DNA of 64,000 nucleotides from Neofusicoccum parvum. Its lineage: Eukaryota; Ascomycota; Dothideomycetes; Botryosphaeriales; Botryosphaeriaceae. The DNA is taken from assembly GCA_020912385.1 (NCBI GenBank), contig CP087216.1, forward strand, positions 1,054,001 to 1,118,000, written 5' to 3'. Below the pieces are notes generated by a model. That model saw nothing but the letters and a program-made list of their open reading frames with translations, searched no databases and was not told the DNA's origin. Both the position numbers and the translations under genes were made by a program. Positions 23,806 to 34,184 of this stretch are shown here, in pieces (position 1 is the first letter of the stretch; each line of letters opens with the position of its first letter).

Positions 23806-25229
23806 TTAGTCCTCGTCGTACTTGTTGCCATTATGATGGTGGAAATCACCGAGGAGGATGTCATCGGGCGCCGGGCCACGGTTGTTACGGACTGGTCCTA
23901 ACGTCAGCAAAATGATCCGCTTTGGACGGCAGAGGCGTATAGACTTACCCCACTCGGTCTCAACTCTGAAGAAAATCCAAACCCACCGCCTGAACACCTC
24001 TAAGAACTGCATCACGAAGATTCCGCCTTCCAGGTCGTTGAAGTGGTCGAGATGCGGGCTCAGCTTGATGCTCCACGTGCACCTTAGAAAGAAGTCCAAA
24101 ACGATGGCCGAGTAGTACATCTCCTTGGCATAGAAGTAACGGTTGCGACGTAGTCCCCACGGGTGCTCCGGGTTGCTGCGCTCGGCGGAGAAGAGTGTGA
24201 GGTCCCAATCCTTGGCGATATCCCAGTAGAAAGAGTAGAACGAGTTGGCCAGCACGGCAGCCAGCCAGAGGCGGAAGAGGCCAGCTTCGGACATGCCGAA
24301 GTTGGCGGGGTCGTAGCCGCGCTGCATGGCGCTGAGGATAATGACGGGGAAGGCGCTGGAGTACTTGAGCGCGTTGGCGAGGTGCTGGCCGCCCCAGCCG
24401 TGGCTGCCAATGGAGCCGCTGCGCTGGTTGGCGCGACGCACGCGCAGGTACTCGATCAAGCACTGGCGCAGACGAATCAAGCTTGGAATGGCGATGACGA
24501 ACGGGACCCAGAAGGTGCCGCCGCAGCTGCGCTCAGGCTTGCCCGTCGAGTGGCGCGTCGATGAGAACATCATGCACAGCGTGACGAACAGGTCGCCCAG
24601 CACCTTCGCGTACGACGTCAACGCATCAGCCATCAAAATGTCGCCGAACTTCCCGTCCTGAGCCTCTGCGATGCCGCCTATGCTGATGCGCTTCAGAGTC
24701 GCCATGAAGCGGAAGCGGCCTGACCGCGACAGCGAGTGCCACGGAAGTACTATGCAGAGCACCATGACGACCAGGTAAAGATTCGGCAGGACCTCCCAGT
24801 CCACAACGCGCGCAGGGTCGCCATGGGTAGTGACCCAGAAGAGGAGCAGGGAGAGGACGAGCGGGATGGTAAGAAGCGTCGCCAGGCGGTAGGTCGAGAG
24901 ATGGTGGGGAGGATGCGTCGCGGAAAGGCGAGCGGGGTATCTGATCAGGGACGGAACATCCTGCGCACAGCGGCGTCGTCAGCGGACGGGTGGCGGAGGG
25001 GCGGAGGGGGGGAGGGGGCGCAACGTACAATGCGGATGAGATAGAGGTAGTGCAGGTTGGCTCCCCATGCCCATGCGCCTAGGGACGCGATTAGCAAAGA
25101 CAGGCCGGACGGAACCATTGCCGGCGCTCACAACCAACCCATTACGATTATCAAGGCGACGCGGTAGGGCAGAGGAAGCCAGCGCGTAAAGGAGTCCAGC
25201 TCGGGCTCGACGGCCGGGTCTCCGTCCAT
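23806..25229 (-). CDS. ERD1: EXS-domain protein, ERD1-like
   Basis: Four exons: 25229-25139, 25078-25029, 24960-23949, 23897-23806; introns of 60, 68 and 51 bp; 414 residues. The N-terminus RWLPLPYRVALIIVMG joins to AWAWGANLHYLYLIRIDVPS, and several membrane spans follow. The C-terminal EXS domain shows RYFYAKEMYYSAIVLDFFLR, CTWSIKLSPH and FLEVFRRWVWIFFRVETEW, the hallmark found in XPR1, SYG1 and ERD1. Lacking an SPX domain and being about 400 residues, it fits Erd1, a Golgi membrane protein needed for retention of ER lumenal proteins and for phosphate recycling. The first intron requires an atypical donor (G|GTTGGT) to keep frame although a stronger GTGAGC sits six bases further on. Symbol by family inference. 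Confidence 0.87.
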
Positions 25230-25913
25230 GGCTGCTGCTCGTCTCCTCCTATTTCACCACGCCAGAATGGATGAAGCGCCGGCGGGGCTGCGCATGCAGA
25301 ACGAGCGACTAGGGTGGGCGGGAGAATGGACGGGAGAGAAGTTGAGGATGCGGAGGTTGGCGCGCAGCGTCATGTCGAACAATTGGCGACACATGTCCAC
25401 GTCCCCAATTTCCCGATCCAGCCCTATCGGCGGCCGCCTTTCTCCGGGCGGCGCGTTTCAGCAGGGATCCCTTGGATGCTCCGCATCGGCATCAGTGCAT
25501 GCGCATCACCGCATCGGCATCGGCATCGCGGGCGACGTGCGCCACTGCCGGCCCAGGAAGTCGGAATGCAGACCGACCAGAGGCTCCACGCCGTGCCGAC
25601 GGTCGGCTGGCGGCGTCGTGCATGTCTCGGGCCCTGCCGGGGGCCGCGCCCTGGACGGTGCGGTGCGATTGCGCTACTCGTGTGTATGACGTCTCGACCG
25701 AGTGCTGGCACGAACGCGGAATCCCTCGCTGCAAGTCACATCAATGGCTCACAAACAGGACACCCCGCGCTGATGTTTGCTCCCTTTGGCTCTCATCACA
25801 CCTCTACTCTCCTGCAGTATGTCCAATTCCCAAGCTCTTTCCGCCTGTCTCGCAGCACAGCAAAGCTAACAGCTCCACCCTCAGGACTCGACAATCTCAT
25901 CGGCCGTCCCACA
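25230..25913. other. Divergent promoter region, ERD1-like / small membrane protein
   Basis: 684 bp. Around 25486-25535 there is an imperfect GCATCG/GCATCA repeat. The plus-strand frame is open upstream of the next ATG but its sequence is not protein-like, so the ATG at 25914 is taken as the start. Confidence 0.5.
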
Positions 25914-26442
25914 ATGTCAAGGCTCCTCAGGAACAAGGCCGTCTGGACCGTCGGTGGTGCCATCAGCATCTTCTACTTGGTGCCACGCCTCAGCGGCAAC
26001 ACGGACAATGTCTTCGAGACCCAAGCAGCCCAGAACATCGGTGACAGGTGGTCTGCTGGAGGAGGCACTCCCACCCACACACCCGCCACTGCAACCAAGA
26101 GAGGCGATCCCAACCACGTTGAGCCTTCGAGGGATGGTTCTGCAGGTATGCCACAGCAACAGCTCGGTGTAGCTGTCAGAGTGGGAATATATGAAAGCTT
26201 ACGAATGCAGGAGTGGATTCGAAGCATTTCAAAGAAAACGTCGCTTCCCAAAGACCAGGAGAGGTACGGCATTGAACCAGCATCATTTGCATATCCATGC
26301 TGACTTGCGTTTATTTCAGCCAGGTCCTGCCGCAAAAGCCTGGAACTCTGCACATTACGGTAGTACGACCTACCTTGTTTTCTTCATTTCTGCATTGAGT
26401 GTTTTCCGCAGTGCCCTGATGACTGAAACTTCATCCGAATAG
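25914..26442 (+). CDS. Small single-span membrane protein, probably mitochondrial
   Basis: Three exons: 25914-26145, 26211-26263, 26320-26442; introns of 65 and 56 bp; 135 residues. The family is not one I can name, but the N-terminus MSRLLRNKAVWTVGGAISIF is basic and runs into one hydrophobic span (about residues 10-26), as in small inner-membrane proteins. The middle is polar with RWSAGGGTPTHTPATATKRG, and a helix-like GVDSKHFKENVASQRPGE precedes KAWNSAHYG. The 3' end is uncertain: read straight on, the frame stops at 26440-26442, but a possible last intron (26360-26411) would give an earlier stop at 26417-26419 just after HY. Paired head-to-head with the ERD1-like gene. Confidence 0.65.
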
Positions 26443-27210
26443 ACTTGTCGATGGCCTGCCCCTGTTCCACTTTTTTTTTTTTCTCAAAGCACTGCAAGTA
26501 CTGCAAAAAGAACACGACTAACATGGGGATTTAGGTCAAGAAAAGGGTAAATAAGCCTGACCGATCACTTGACCAAATATCAGCATCCCGGCGTTGTCAG
26601 GTGTCTGCTCGCTTGCTCGAGATATAATGATGGTGGGTGCCTCAACCGGGGGCCCATAGCGTGGAAGGAAGGAAAAAAAGGAGCAAGCTGTACATTATAG
26701 GATTCAGCAATGAATATTTGGCGCTGGTGAAGGTACCTTTTCCAAAGTTGGCATATTAGGCATTGACTTGCATCTGGATGGAGGAGGCTCGAAGCTGAAT
26801 CTATGGACAGCAGAATGCCCAGTATAGCAAAGAACGCTCCAAGTAAATGCCTACTCGCCTTCATAGGCAGCAATGGTGACACCCCAAACGGAAGGCAAAG
26901 TATCGCTCTTCACTCTTCACTCTCAGCCAATGAACATGACTGTGCTCCTTCTGCTCTTGGTTCATTCCGTGTCTAGAACACCTCAGACCGAGCCAAAATG
27001 TACTCAAAGTGACCTTCATGAGGTGATTCCAAATCACATTATGTTCAAGCCGCAGGAGCGAATTGAAATTTCCACCGTCTCATGGTCACTGCTCGGGTAT
27101 CAACATCTTCGTTCTCGGTGACCTGGTGCTCAACGCCGCAGCCAGCTGACAGCACAGAGCCCCGCCGTAGAAGGAACAGCATCAAACACGTCCTTCCAGC
27201 CGCCACCTCT
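26443..27210. other. Convergent intergenic region
   Basis: About 770 bp between two stops. It has a run of about 13-14 T near 26470-26483; otherwise nothing recognisable. Confidence 0.5.
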
Positions 27211-28683
27211 TCAACCGCCGTTTTCCCCCTCATCCCTCTCCGTCAACACCCTCTTATAATCCTGTTGCCGAACGTCAGCAGACCCATCCACTCACGCACG
27301 ACCTCCTCCAAAACACAGCCGTGATCCAACAACAAGAAAAAAAAAAAAACCAACCCACCTCGCAAGCCAACCTCACCCCCTCCGCCAACCCCACCCTCGG
27401 CACATACCCCAGCAAATCCCTCGCCCTCCGCCCGTCCACGTACCGCACGCCCACGGCATCCTCGACGCTGCCGGCCGACAGGCTCCACTCCCTGCCGCCC
27501 GCCGCCCACGCCGCGGCGTCCGCGACGCGGGCCAGGGCCCTGGCGGCCGGGGCGGGCACGCGCACCTCGCAGCGCGGCACGTGGCCGAAGCGGGCCCACA
27601 CGGCCCTGCAGAAGTCGCGGAAGGGGACGGGGGCGGCGTTGGTGACGAAGACGGGCAGGCCGGCCACCGACGTCCCCGTCTCCGCGCGGAGCAGGTTGAG
27701 CGCGGCCAGGACGTGGGCGTCGGCGGCGTTGGCGACGTACGTGAAGTCGTAGAGGTTGAGGCCGTCGCCCAGGACGACGCTGGTGGCGCCGGGCGGCCGG
27801 GCGGCGATGAGGGCGTGGATGGGCGGGACGAGGTTGGCGTCGCCCGGGCCGAAGAGGACGGAGGGCCGGAGCGCGGTGGTGAGGAAGGGGGTGGAGGGGT
27901 CGTTGGCCGCGAGGACGAGGGTTTCGGCGTGGGTCTGCGTGGGGAGTCAGGTTGGTTTGGGTTGGAAAAGGGCGTCGTTCGGTGGGATTTCCGCTTCGAG
28001 AAGTACAAGGCTAGATAGTAAAAACGTAATAGAGAAAGGCCTCTTCTCTCAAGGATGAAAAATATAATAAACTCTAAAAAGAAGCAACCTCTCTGAACCC
28101 ACTCCGAAAGCAAAGCCTCGCCCATCGGGGCAGCAGAGAAGCAGAGAAGAGAAACGAAAAAAAAAAAAAAACTACTAACCTTCGACTCCCCATAAACCCA
28201 GCTCGCCCCTCCGATCGCCACCTCCTCCCCGACATTCACGCAACCCCCCACCCTCCCCAGATCGTCCCCGACCACCGTCGCGCTGCTCGTGTACACGAAC
28301 GCCCGCACGCTGCCGCACGCCCTCGCCGCCTCCAGCACGTTCCGCGTGCCCTCGACATTGACACCGAACACTTTGGCCCGCAGGTCTCGACGCCGGCTGT
28401 AGCGCGCGGCGCCCGCGGGCACGACGCCGGCGGCATGGACGACGACGGTGGGGTGGGCAGCTTTAAAGGCGGCGTGGACGGCGGGGGCGTCGCGGACGTC
28501 GGTCTGGAGAAAGGCGACGTCGGCGTGGTTTGGGGGGAAGGCAGGCGGAGGGGTGGTGGACGGGGGTGAGATGTCGAGCACGGTGTAGCGGTGGGAGGGG
28601 TGCTGGGTCAGGAAGGCGTGGAGGATGTAGCGGCCGAGGAAGCCGGCGCCGCCGGTGATTAGGATGTGTTCTTCGGGCGGCAT
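27211..28683 (-). CDS. 3-beta-hydroxysteroid dehydrogenase-like enzyme, ERG26 type
   Basis: Three exons: 28683-28180, 27934-27359, 27261-27211; introns of 245 and 97 bp; 376 residues, near the length of Erg26 (sterol-4-alpha-carboxylate 3-dehydrogenase). The extended-SDR fold is shown by ILITGGAGFLGRYI (NAD site, residues 7-20), VVHAAGV (81-87), the Ser pair at 133-134 in YTSSATVVGD, and YGESK giving Tyr164 and Lys168; the first intron falls directly after that Lys. Later come LRPSVLFGPGD, YDFTYVANAADAHVLAAL and a C-terminal RARDLLGYVPRVGLAEGV, typical of the 3-beta-HSD family. It would oxidise a 3-hydroxysteroid with NAD, perhaps in ergosterol C4 demethylation, but a paralogue with another substrate is possible. 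Both introns contain long T-runs on the coding strand. Confidence 0.82.
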
Positions 28684-29024
28684 TGGGTGGATTTGGAGGT
28701 GGGGGGAGGGATTGGGTCTAGGCGGGGGGTTGGGATGCTCCCGTTTGGGGGTGGACGAGACGGACGTCTCAGGTTGGATGGACGGCGGTGCTCAACACCA
28801 TGGCGTATGACGTCACGTCTCATGGGTCGGACACGGACCACGTGGCGCTCGTTGAAGTTGCGAGGGGACGACTCCCAGACGACCGACGATGCCTGGCTGA
28901 ATGCACGCGGGAGCGGCCTGGCGTGACGACCGCAAAATTTTCGCCGGCTTCGGACAGCATGCCACCGGAAACCTGCCACACCATGAGATAGCCCCCGGCC
29001 GCATCCACCACCAGTCCAGCCAAG
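28684..29024. other. Divergent promoter region, ERG26-like / NAT9-like
   Basis: Only 341 bp between two ATGs. Contains a GACGTCACGTC stretch near 28808-28819 (CRE/ATF-like TGACGTCA core). No gene. Confidence 0.5.
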
Positions 29025-29836
29025 ATGAAAGTAAACGAGCACACCGGTCAGCACCGCTCCTCGCCGATCCCGCCTTCCCCCCAGCCCGAGCATCCTACTG
29101 ACCAACTCCAGCCGTCCTCGCCCCCCGCGTCCTCCTCGTCCCCTACAGCGCCCACCACGTGCCCACCTACCACGAATGGATGCAGGACCCGGCCATCCAG
29201 GAGGCCACGGCCTCGGAGCCGCTCACGCTGGACGAGGAGTACGCCATGCAGCGCAGCTGGCGCTCCGACGCCGACAAGCTGACCTTCATCGCCTGCGCGG
29301 CGCCGCCCGAGCCCCAGCCCCCGGCGCGGATCCGAGCGCGAGTCCACGACGCCGCGGACGCCATGATCGGTGACGTGAACCTGTTCCTCATCCCCGACGA
29401 CGAGGACGACGAGGACTGCGAGCAGGAAGGAGGGAGCGGCGGGCATCGACCACCCAACACCAACGTCGTCGGCGAGCTCGAGATCATGGTCGCCCGCTCC
29501 GCCCACCAGAACCGCGGCCTCGGCGCCGCCGTGCTGGCCGCCTTCCTGGCCTACGTCCGCCGCCACCTGGACGCCATCCTGGTCGAGTACGCCGCCGGCG
29601 AGGGCGGCCGGGAGAAGGTGGCGCTCAAGCACCTCCGTGTTAAGATTGGCGCCGCGAATGGGCGGAGCCTGCGGCTGTTCGAGAAGGTGGGCTTCGTGCG
29701 GACGTCGGAGACGCCGAATTTCTTTGGGGAGCTGGAGTTGAGGAGAGGTTTGGAGGGAGTGCCTGGTAATGAGGTGGAAGGGGGAGTAGAAGGCTCGGAG
29801 GTTGTGGAGTTGGAGTATTCGATGGGATCTGAGTAA
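29025..29836 (+). CDS. GNAT acetyltransferase, NAT9-like
   Basis: Two exons: 29025-29046 and 29112-29836; one 65-bp intron; 248 residues. The tiny first exon supplies MKVNEHT and splicing restores the NAT9 N-terminus, RVLLVPYSAHHVPTYHEWM, followed by ASEPLTLDEEYAMQRSW. The acetyl-CoA loop is QNRGLGAA (about residues 140-147), and RVKIGAANGRSLRLFEKVGF forms the last alpha/beta part of the GNAT fold. NAT9 proteins are cytosolic N-acetyltransferase homologues; in animals one has been linked to microtubule stability, but the fungal role is not settled. An acidic insert (DDEDDEDCEQ) splits the beta strands. Head-to-head with the ERG26-like gene. Confidence 0.9.
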
Positions 29837-30275
29837 TATGAGGGTATACGGGTGAGTGAAGACTGAGTTGAACCACTGGAGGTGTAGCCGGCGTGTCTCG
29901 AAAACTAAACATCTCATAGACAAGGGAAGAGTTACAAAGAGGATAGAATAGAATGTACATGGGATGCCCGTGTCGCCCCTGGAGGGGTTCACGCATTACG
30001 TCGAGATCAAGGCTGCCAACAAACAGCATCGTCAGATGAAAAAGATTTGGTTTTCATTATATTAAAGGTGGGCTATTTTGGAGCAAGACTCCGCTAGAAT
30101 ACAGGCCGGCAGAAGACCTGGAGAAGACAATATAGAACATGACACTGGGCCCAGCCAATCCTCAGCACCCCCAACAGGCCCAATCCCACTCGTACACGTT
30201 CACGCGTTGCGTTCCCAATCATACAAAAGCCTCCTCGTGTTTAGCATATCATAACGAGCATTGCCTCACCACGCC
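29837..30275. other. Convergent intergenic region
   Basis: 439 bp between the NAT9-like and ERG12 stops; nothing recognised. Confidence 0.5.
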
Positions 30276-31973
30276 TCACGGTCTCCAGAACTTCCAGCCC
30301 TCCCTGTATTCGGCGTTACCCTCGCCATCAGGTAACGCCATGTTGACGCCAACCAACTTCTCGATGCCCGCATTGCCCTCCGCCTCCAAAAACTTCTCCT
30401 GGTCAATTTCTTCCCCGCCTTCCTCGCCGGAGACGTTGTGCAGCACGGCTGGCCACAGCACACCAACCCCGTCACCCGCAAGCGTCGTCTCGAACTTCTC
30501 GAAGCCCTCAGCCACCAGCTTCTTCTCCAGATCCACCAGCGTCTGGGACTTCTTCCCTGCCTTCAGGTCGAAGCCGTCGGTGACGCTGACCGAATTGTGC
30601 CGCGACACGGGCCGGCTGCTGACTTCGGGCTTGAGAATTGTGATGGCGCAGCCACCGCCGCCGGCACCGGTGAGCTTGGTCCAACCGATGCCGGCGTGAT
30701 CGATGAGCGCGCGGATCCGCTCGAGCTTCGGGTGCGACACGCCCAGCGACACCAAAAGGCCATGGTTGATGGTGATCAGGTCGCCCAGGTGCTGCAGCGC
30801 TGCCGGGTCCTTCGGGTCGAAGTTTTCGGTAGAGATCAGCTTGTGCGCCGACTCGGTCACGTCGTTGATAGCGTTGAGCAAGTGCTCGGCGATTCCTGGG
30901 TGTGCTTTCTTCAGCGTTGCAACCTTGGCAACCTCGGTGGACGTGCTGCGTGACTGTCGTGTGTTTACCAGCAGTAAGGGGAGCTCGGGGAAGTCGCGCA
31001 GGGGAATGACTGAAGGAGGCTTTGAATAGTCCTTCCTCTGGAACAGCACGGCCTTTCCGCCGCTAGAAACCGTGTTGTCCACTCCAGACGGGTTGCCGTG
31101 GATGCACATCTCGCCGACGAATGCCCACCTGTTTATGCGCTCAATCTGCAGCTCTGATTCCTGGGAAGGCTGGTCCTGGTGAGGGCCGCTGAGCGCCCTG
31201 ATCTGCAGCAACAGCGCGGCCGCCAGGCATACTGCTATACTCGCGCTGCTTCCCAAGCCCGCGCCAATTGGTATCGTTGAGCGAAGCGTGTATATGCACG
31301 GAGCAGACCTCTGCGAGCCGAGCGAGAGGAAGAGATAGAGGAAGGCCGAGGCTGAGGCCTGGTGGATCTTGCGGATGTGCTCAGGCTGGTCGGGAGAGAC
31401 TTCCTTGATGTGCGGTTGGAGAGCTTCGACGAGCTCGGTGTCGAGGGTGGTGACCAGGTCGTAGTAGTACTTTTTCTTTTCAGGAGTGGAGAAGGCGGCC
31501 CACGGCAGGTCGTCAATGTTCCAGGTGTGGGTGAGGTCGACGTCGGGGAAGCGGAGGGAGACGGTGCGTTTCGACTTGGAAAGAAAGGTTACGAGGAGGT
31601 ATGAGCGGAGGGAAATAGCGGCGGCGATTGCTGCCTGGTGGGATGTCAGCCTTCAGAACGGCAGCAGGAGCGGGAGCCCGACCTTGCCGTGGACCACAGC
31701 GTGCTCCCCGTAGACAATGACTTTTCCGGGGGCCGAAACCATGAAAGGAGGCATGAGCGGAGACGAGTTCTTGCGGTGCGGCACCGGTTTGGAGTGGCCA
31801 TTGGTGTGGGCGCCGTTGGCGGGAGGAGAGTCCATGCTGGCCAGGGAAACGGGAGTGTGCACGTCGTTGGCGGTGCTAGAGGAAGCGTCGCTGTCCAGGT
31901 CGGTGGAGAGGGCGGCGTGGTTGTTGGGATGCGGCGGGTGGGCGGGCAGCAGGCTTTCAAGCGCGCCGCTCAT
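30276..31973 (-). CDS. ERG12: Mevalonate kinase
   Basis: Two exons: 31973-31683 and 31634-30276; a 48-bp intron; 549 residues. It phosphorylates mevalonate with ATP, the fourth step of the mevalonate route to sterols and prenyl groups. GHMP-kinase marks are the substrate motif APGKVIVYGEHAVVHGK (residues 81-97), the ATP loop TIPIGAGLGSSAS, MCIHGNPSGVDN with the catalytic Asp, and TGAGGGGCAITIL near the end. The length exceeds the roughly 440 residues of yeast Erg12, mainly from a Ser/Thr/His/Pro-rich N-terminal extension of about 75 residues; in-frame Met47 and Met74 are alternative starts. The gene shares an 811-bp divergent region with ATP11. Confidence 0.96.
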
Positions 31974-32784
31974 AGTCGCGACGCGGTTATTTGGCTCAAG
32001 AAGTCGCCGAGTCGGGAGACTTTGAGCTGAGCAGGCAGGCCGGCAGCCAGATAACGGTGGGGCCCCTGCCTGCGCGCACGCTTTGGGCGGTGTGAGGGCT
32101 GACAGCGGTCTTTCTGATTGCGGCAGCGGTGACTCGCTGGAAAATCTGGGGTTGTGGCCGTCCAGCTCCGGGGCTGCTGCACCGCCTGCGTCAACGGCCC
32201 CTGGGGGCCGATCGGCACAGGCCAAGCTCAGGAACCAGCAGCCAAACCAGCACCCGCCTTGCAGCCCGCAGCGCGTCCGGCCGCGCGCAGCCAACACCTG
32301 CGCGTCGTGCGCCCTGCCGAATCCTGCTCCGCGGGGGCGAGAGGCCACCTTTGCCGGCCTCTCGCCCCTCCCGTGCGTCCCGCCGTGTCTGCCAGGCTCT
32401 CAGCTGTTTCTGCCGCACGGCGGGCCAATCATGGCAGCCCGATTTGTCTATTACGATGTAGCATGCATGCAGAGCTTGCTGTCTGGAGGGTCCAGTGGAG
32501 CGGCGCTGGGGCGGATGGCCGCAAGGGAGAAGGCCACGAACGGTGCAGCTGGTGGCGGGAGTGTCTGGCAGCACCGCGAGTGATGAGCTGGCTGCCCTCG
32601 CCGCTTCAGCCCCGGCAGGTCAGCCGGCTGGCTCGCGGTCAGCTTGCGAGTGGGCGGCGACGAAGCTGCAGCAGGTGCCGCACGTGCATGCGGCCACCAC
32701 TTCCCCGAGAAGCTCTGACGCTCTCCGCTCCGACCGCCTTCGATTGCGCCGCCCGCTGTCGCTGCGACACCACCAGACGCTCAA
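31974..32784. other. Divergent promoter region, ERG12 / ATP11
   Basis: 811 bp, GC-rich, with a CCAATC box at 32425-32430. Accidental frames run through it on both strands. No gene. Confidence 0.5.
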
Positions 32785-33831
32785 ATGGCTTCCTTCCGCA
32801 TCCCAGCCTTCCGCCGCCTGGTGACCCGCCCGCTGCCCACGCCTGCCATTGCCCACAGGCGGTGGGCCCAGGTCCACGATGTTCGCTATCTCGCCACCCA
32901 CGGCGCCCAAGAGCGCGTGCTAGCAAAGTACAAGGAAAAGCTTGAGCGCAAAGCCAAAGAGTAGGTATCGAGACTGCTTCTGGTGACTGCCGATTCTATC
33001 TGCCCACCGTGAATTGGGACTGACTTCCTCTCTAGGACAGGCGTCAAGGATGTCGACGAGCTGAAGGCAGTATACAAGGAGAAGATCGAATCCGTGCGGA
33101 AAGAAGCTGGCGCCATACCCACACCAGAGTCACTACTGGAGAGCGCACAAAAGTCCGCCTCTTCGACTGCCGCTCCTTCGACCCCTCCGCCCTTCATCCC
33201 ACCGCCGCCTCCATCCGCGCACCCCGCGTCGAAGCCGCCCACCGATTCCAAGCTGCCGCCCGGCGTCAAGACGCTCTCGTCTTTTATCGATGTCGAAAAG
33301 ACGCTTGAGCTGCCGGAGAAGGAGGTCGAGATGATATGGCGACTGCGGCACGCACGGAATCCGCAATCGCTCTGCGCCGTCATGCAGAGCAACGGCTGGG
33401 AGACGATATACCAGAACGCGCGGAGGCACCCCCAATTCGTGCTCCCGATTCCCCGCGAAGGCGAGAACGGACAGGGTGCCGAGATCCACTTCTTGCAATG
33501 GACCTTCCCGGCCGAGAACTGCGCAACCGTTCTCTTCACCCACCTCGCTGAGTACCAACTGCGCAACGAGTTCGCAGCCCCGCACACCACCGTCACATTC
33601 CACTCGGAGATGGCCGAACCCAAGGGTCTCGTACTGGTCCAAGGCAACGTCGTCGAAGGCCGAGGCGTGTCTGTTGATGAAGGCAAGTGGTTGTTGATGT
33701 GCATGCAAAAGTTCTACGGAATGCAATCCGAGGAAGCTGGCGGCAGTCGCAAGAAACTGCTGGAGATGTTTAGCCGCGGTGACGGCGGCTTCAAGGTCGA
33801 GGAGCTGTTAGACCAAGCGGAGAAAATTTAA
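32785..33831 (+). CDS. ATP11: Mitochondrial F1-ATPase assembly chaperone Atp11
   Basis: Two exons: 32785-32960 and 33036-33831; a 75-bp intron; 323 residues. Atp11 binds the F1 beta subunit in the matrix and prevents its aggregation before alpha-3-beta-3 assembly. The N-terminus MASFRIPAFRRLVTRPL is a clear mitochondrial presequence. It is followed by a charged helix (VLAKYKEKLERKAKE), a Pro-rich linker, and the conserved domain with LSSFIDVEKTLELPEKEVEM, WRLRHARNPQSLCAVM, FVLPIPRE, EIHFLQWTF and ATVLFTHLAEYQLRNEFA. Length and order match the family. Head-to-head with ERG12. Confidence 0.95.
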
Positions 33832-34184
33832 GACCGTCGGTGCTGCTGGATAACACGCTTGTACATTACTGGATGGTGGGTCGAAAGCCGTGGTCGGAGA
33901 ACACAACCTGGTTTGCAAGGTGTCTGAAAACAAGAAGGCATAATTAGATCCTCAGTCTCCAATACTACAGAGGATGAAGACGCAGTTCTTCGTTCCCACA
34001 CACGTCCCTATCGATCCCATTAATGATGTCATTAACCATTCCATCGTATTGTTTTTCTCCACCCGTTTTTCAGGCAAAGGCCATTCCAACATCTCCTTCA
34101 TTCAACACCTTCTCTTCATCCAGAACGACATCGTCAAGCCAGGCCATCCCCTCAATTTAGTCCACATGCCTGACGGCTGCCCCC
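33832..34184. other. Convergent intergenic region
   Basis: 353 bp between the ATP11 stop and the stop of the Ala/Ser-rich GPI protein. Nothing recognised. Confidence 0.5.

Noticed and set aside
25314..25913. Upstream in-frame extension of the 135-aa membrane protein
   Set aside because: Open by chance; contains repetitive, unconstrained sequence, and the ATG at 25914 begins directly before the membrane-targeting segment.
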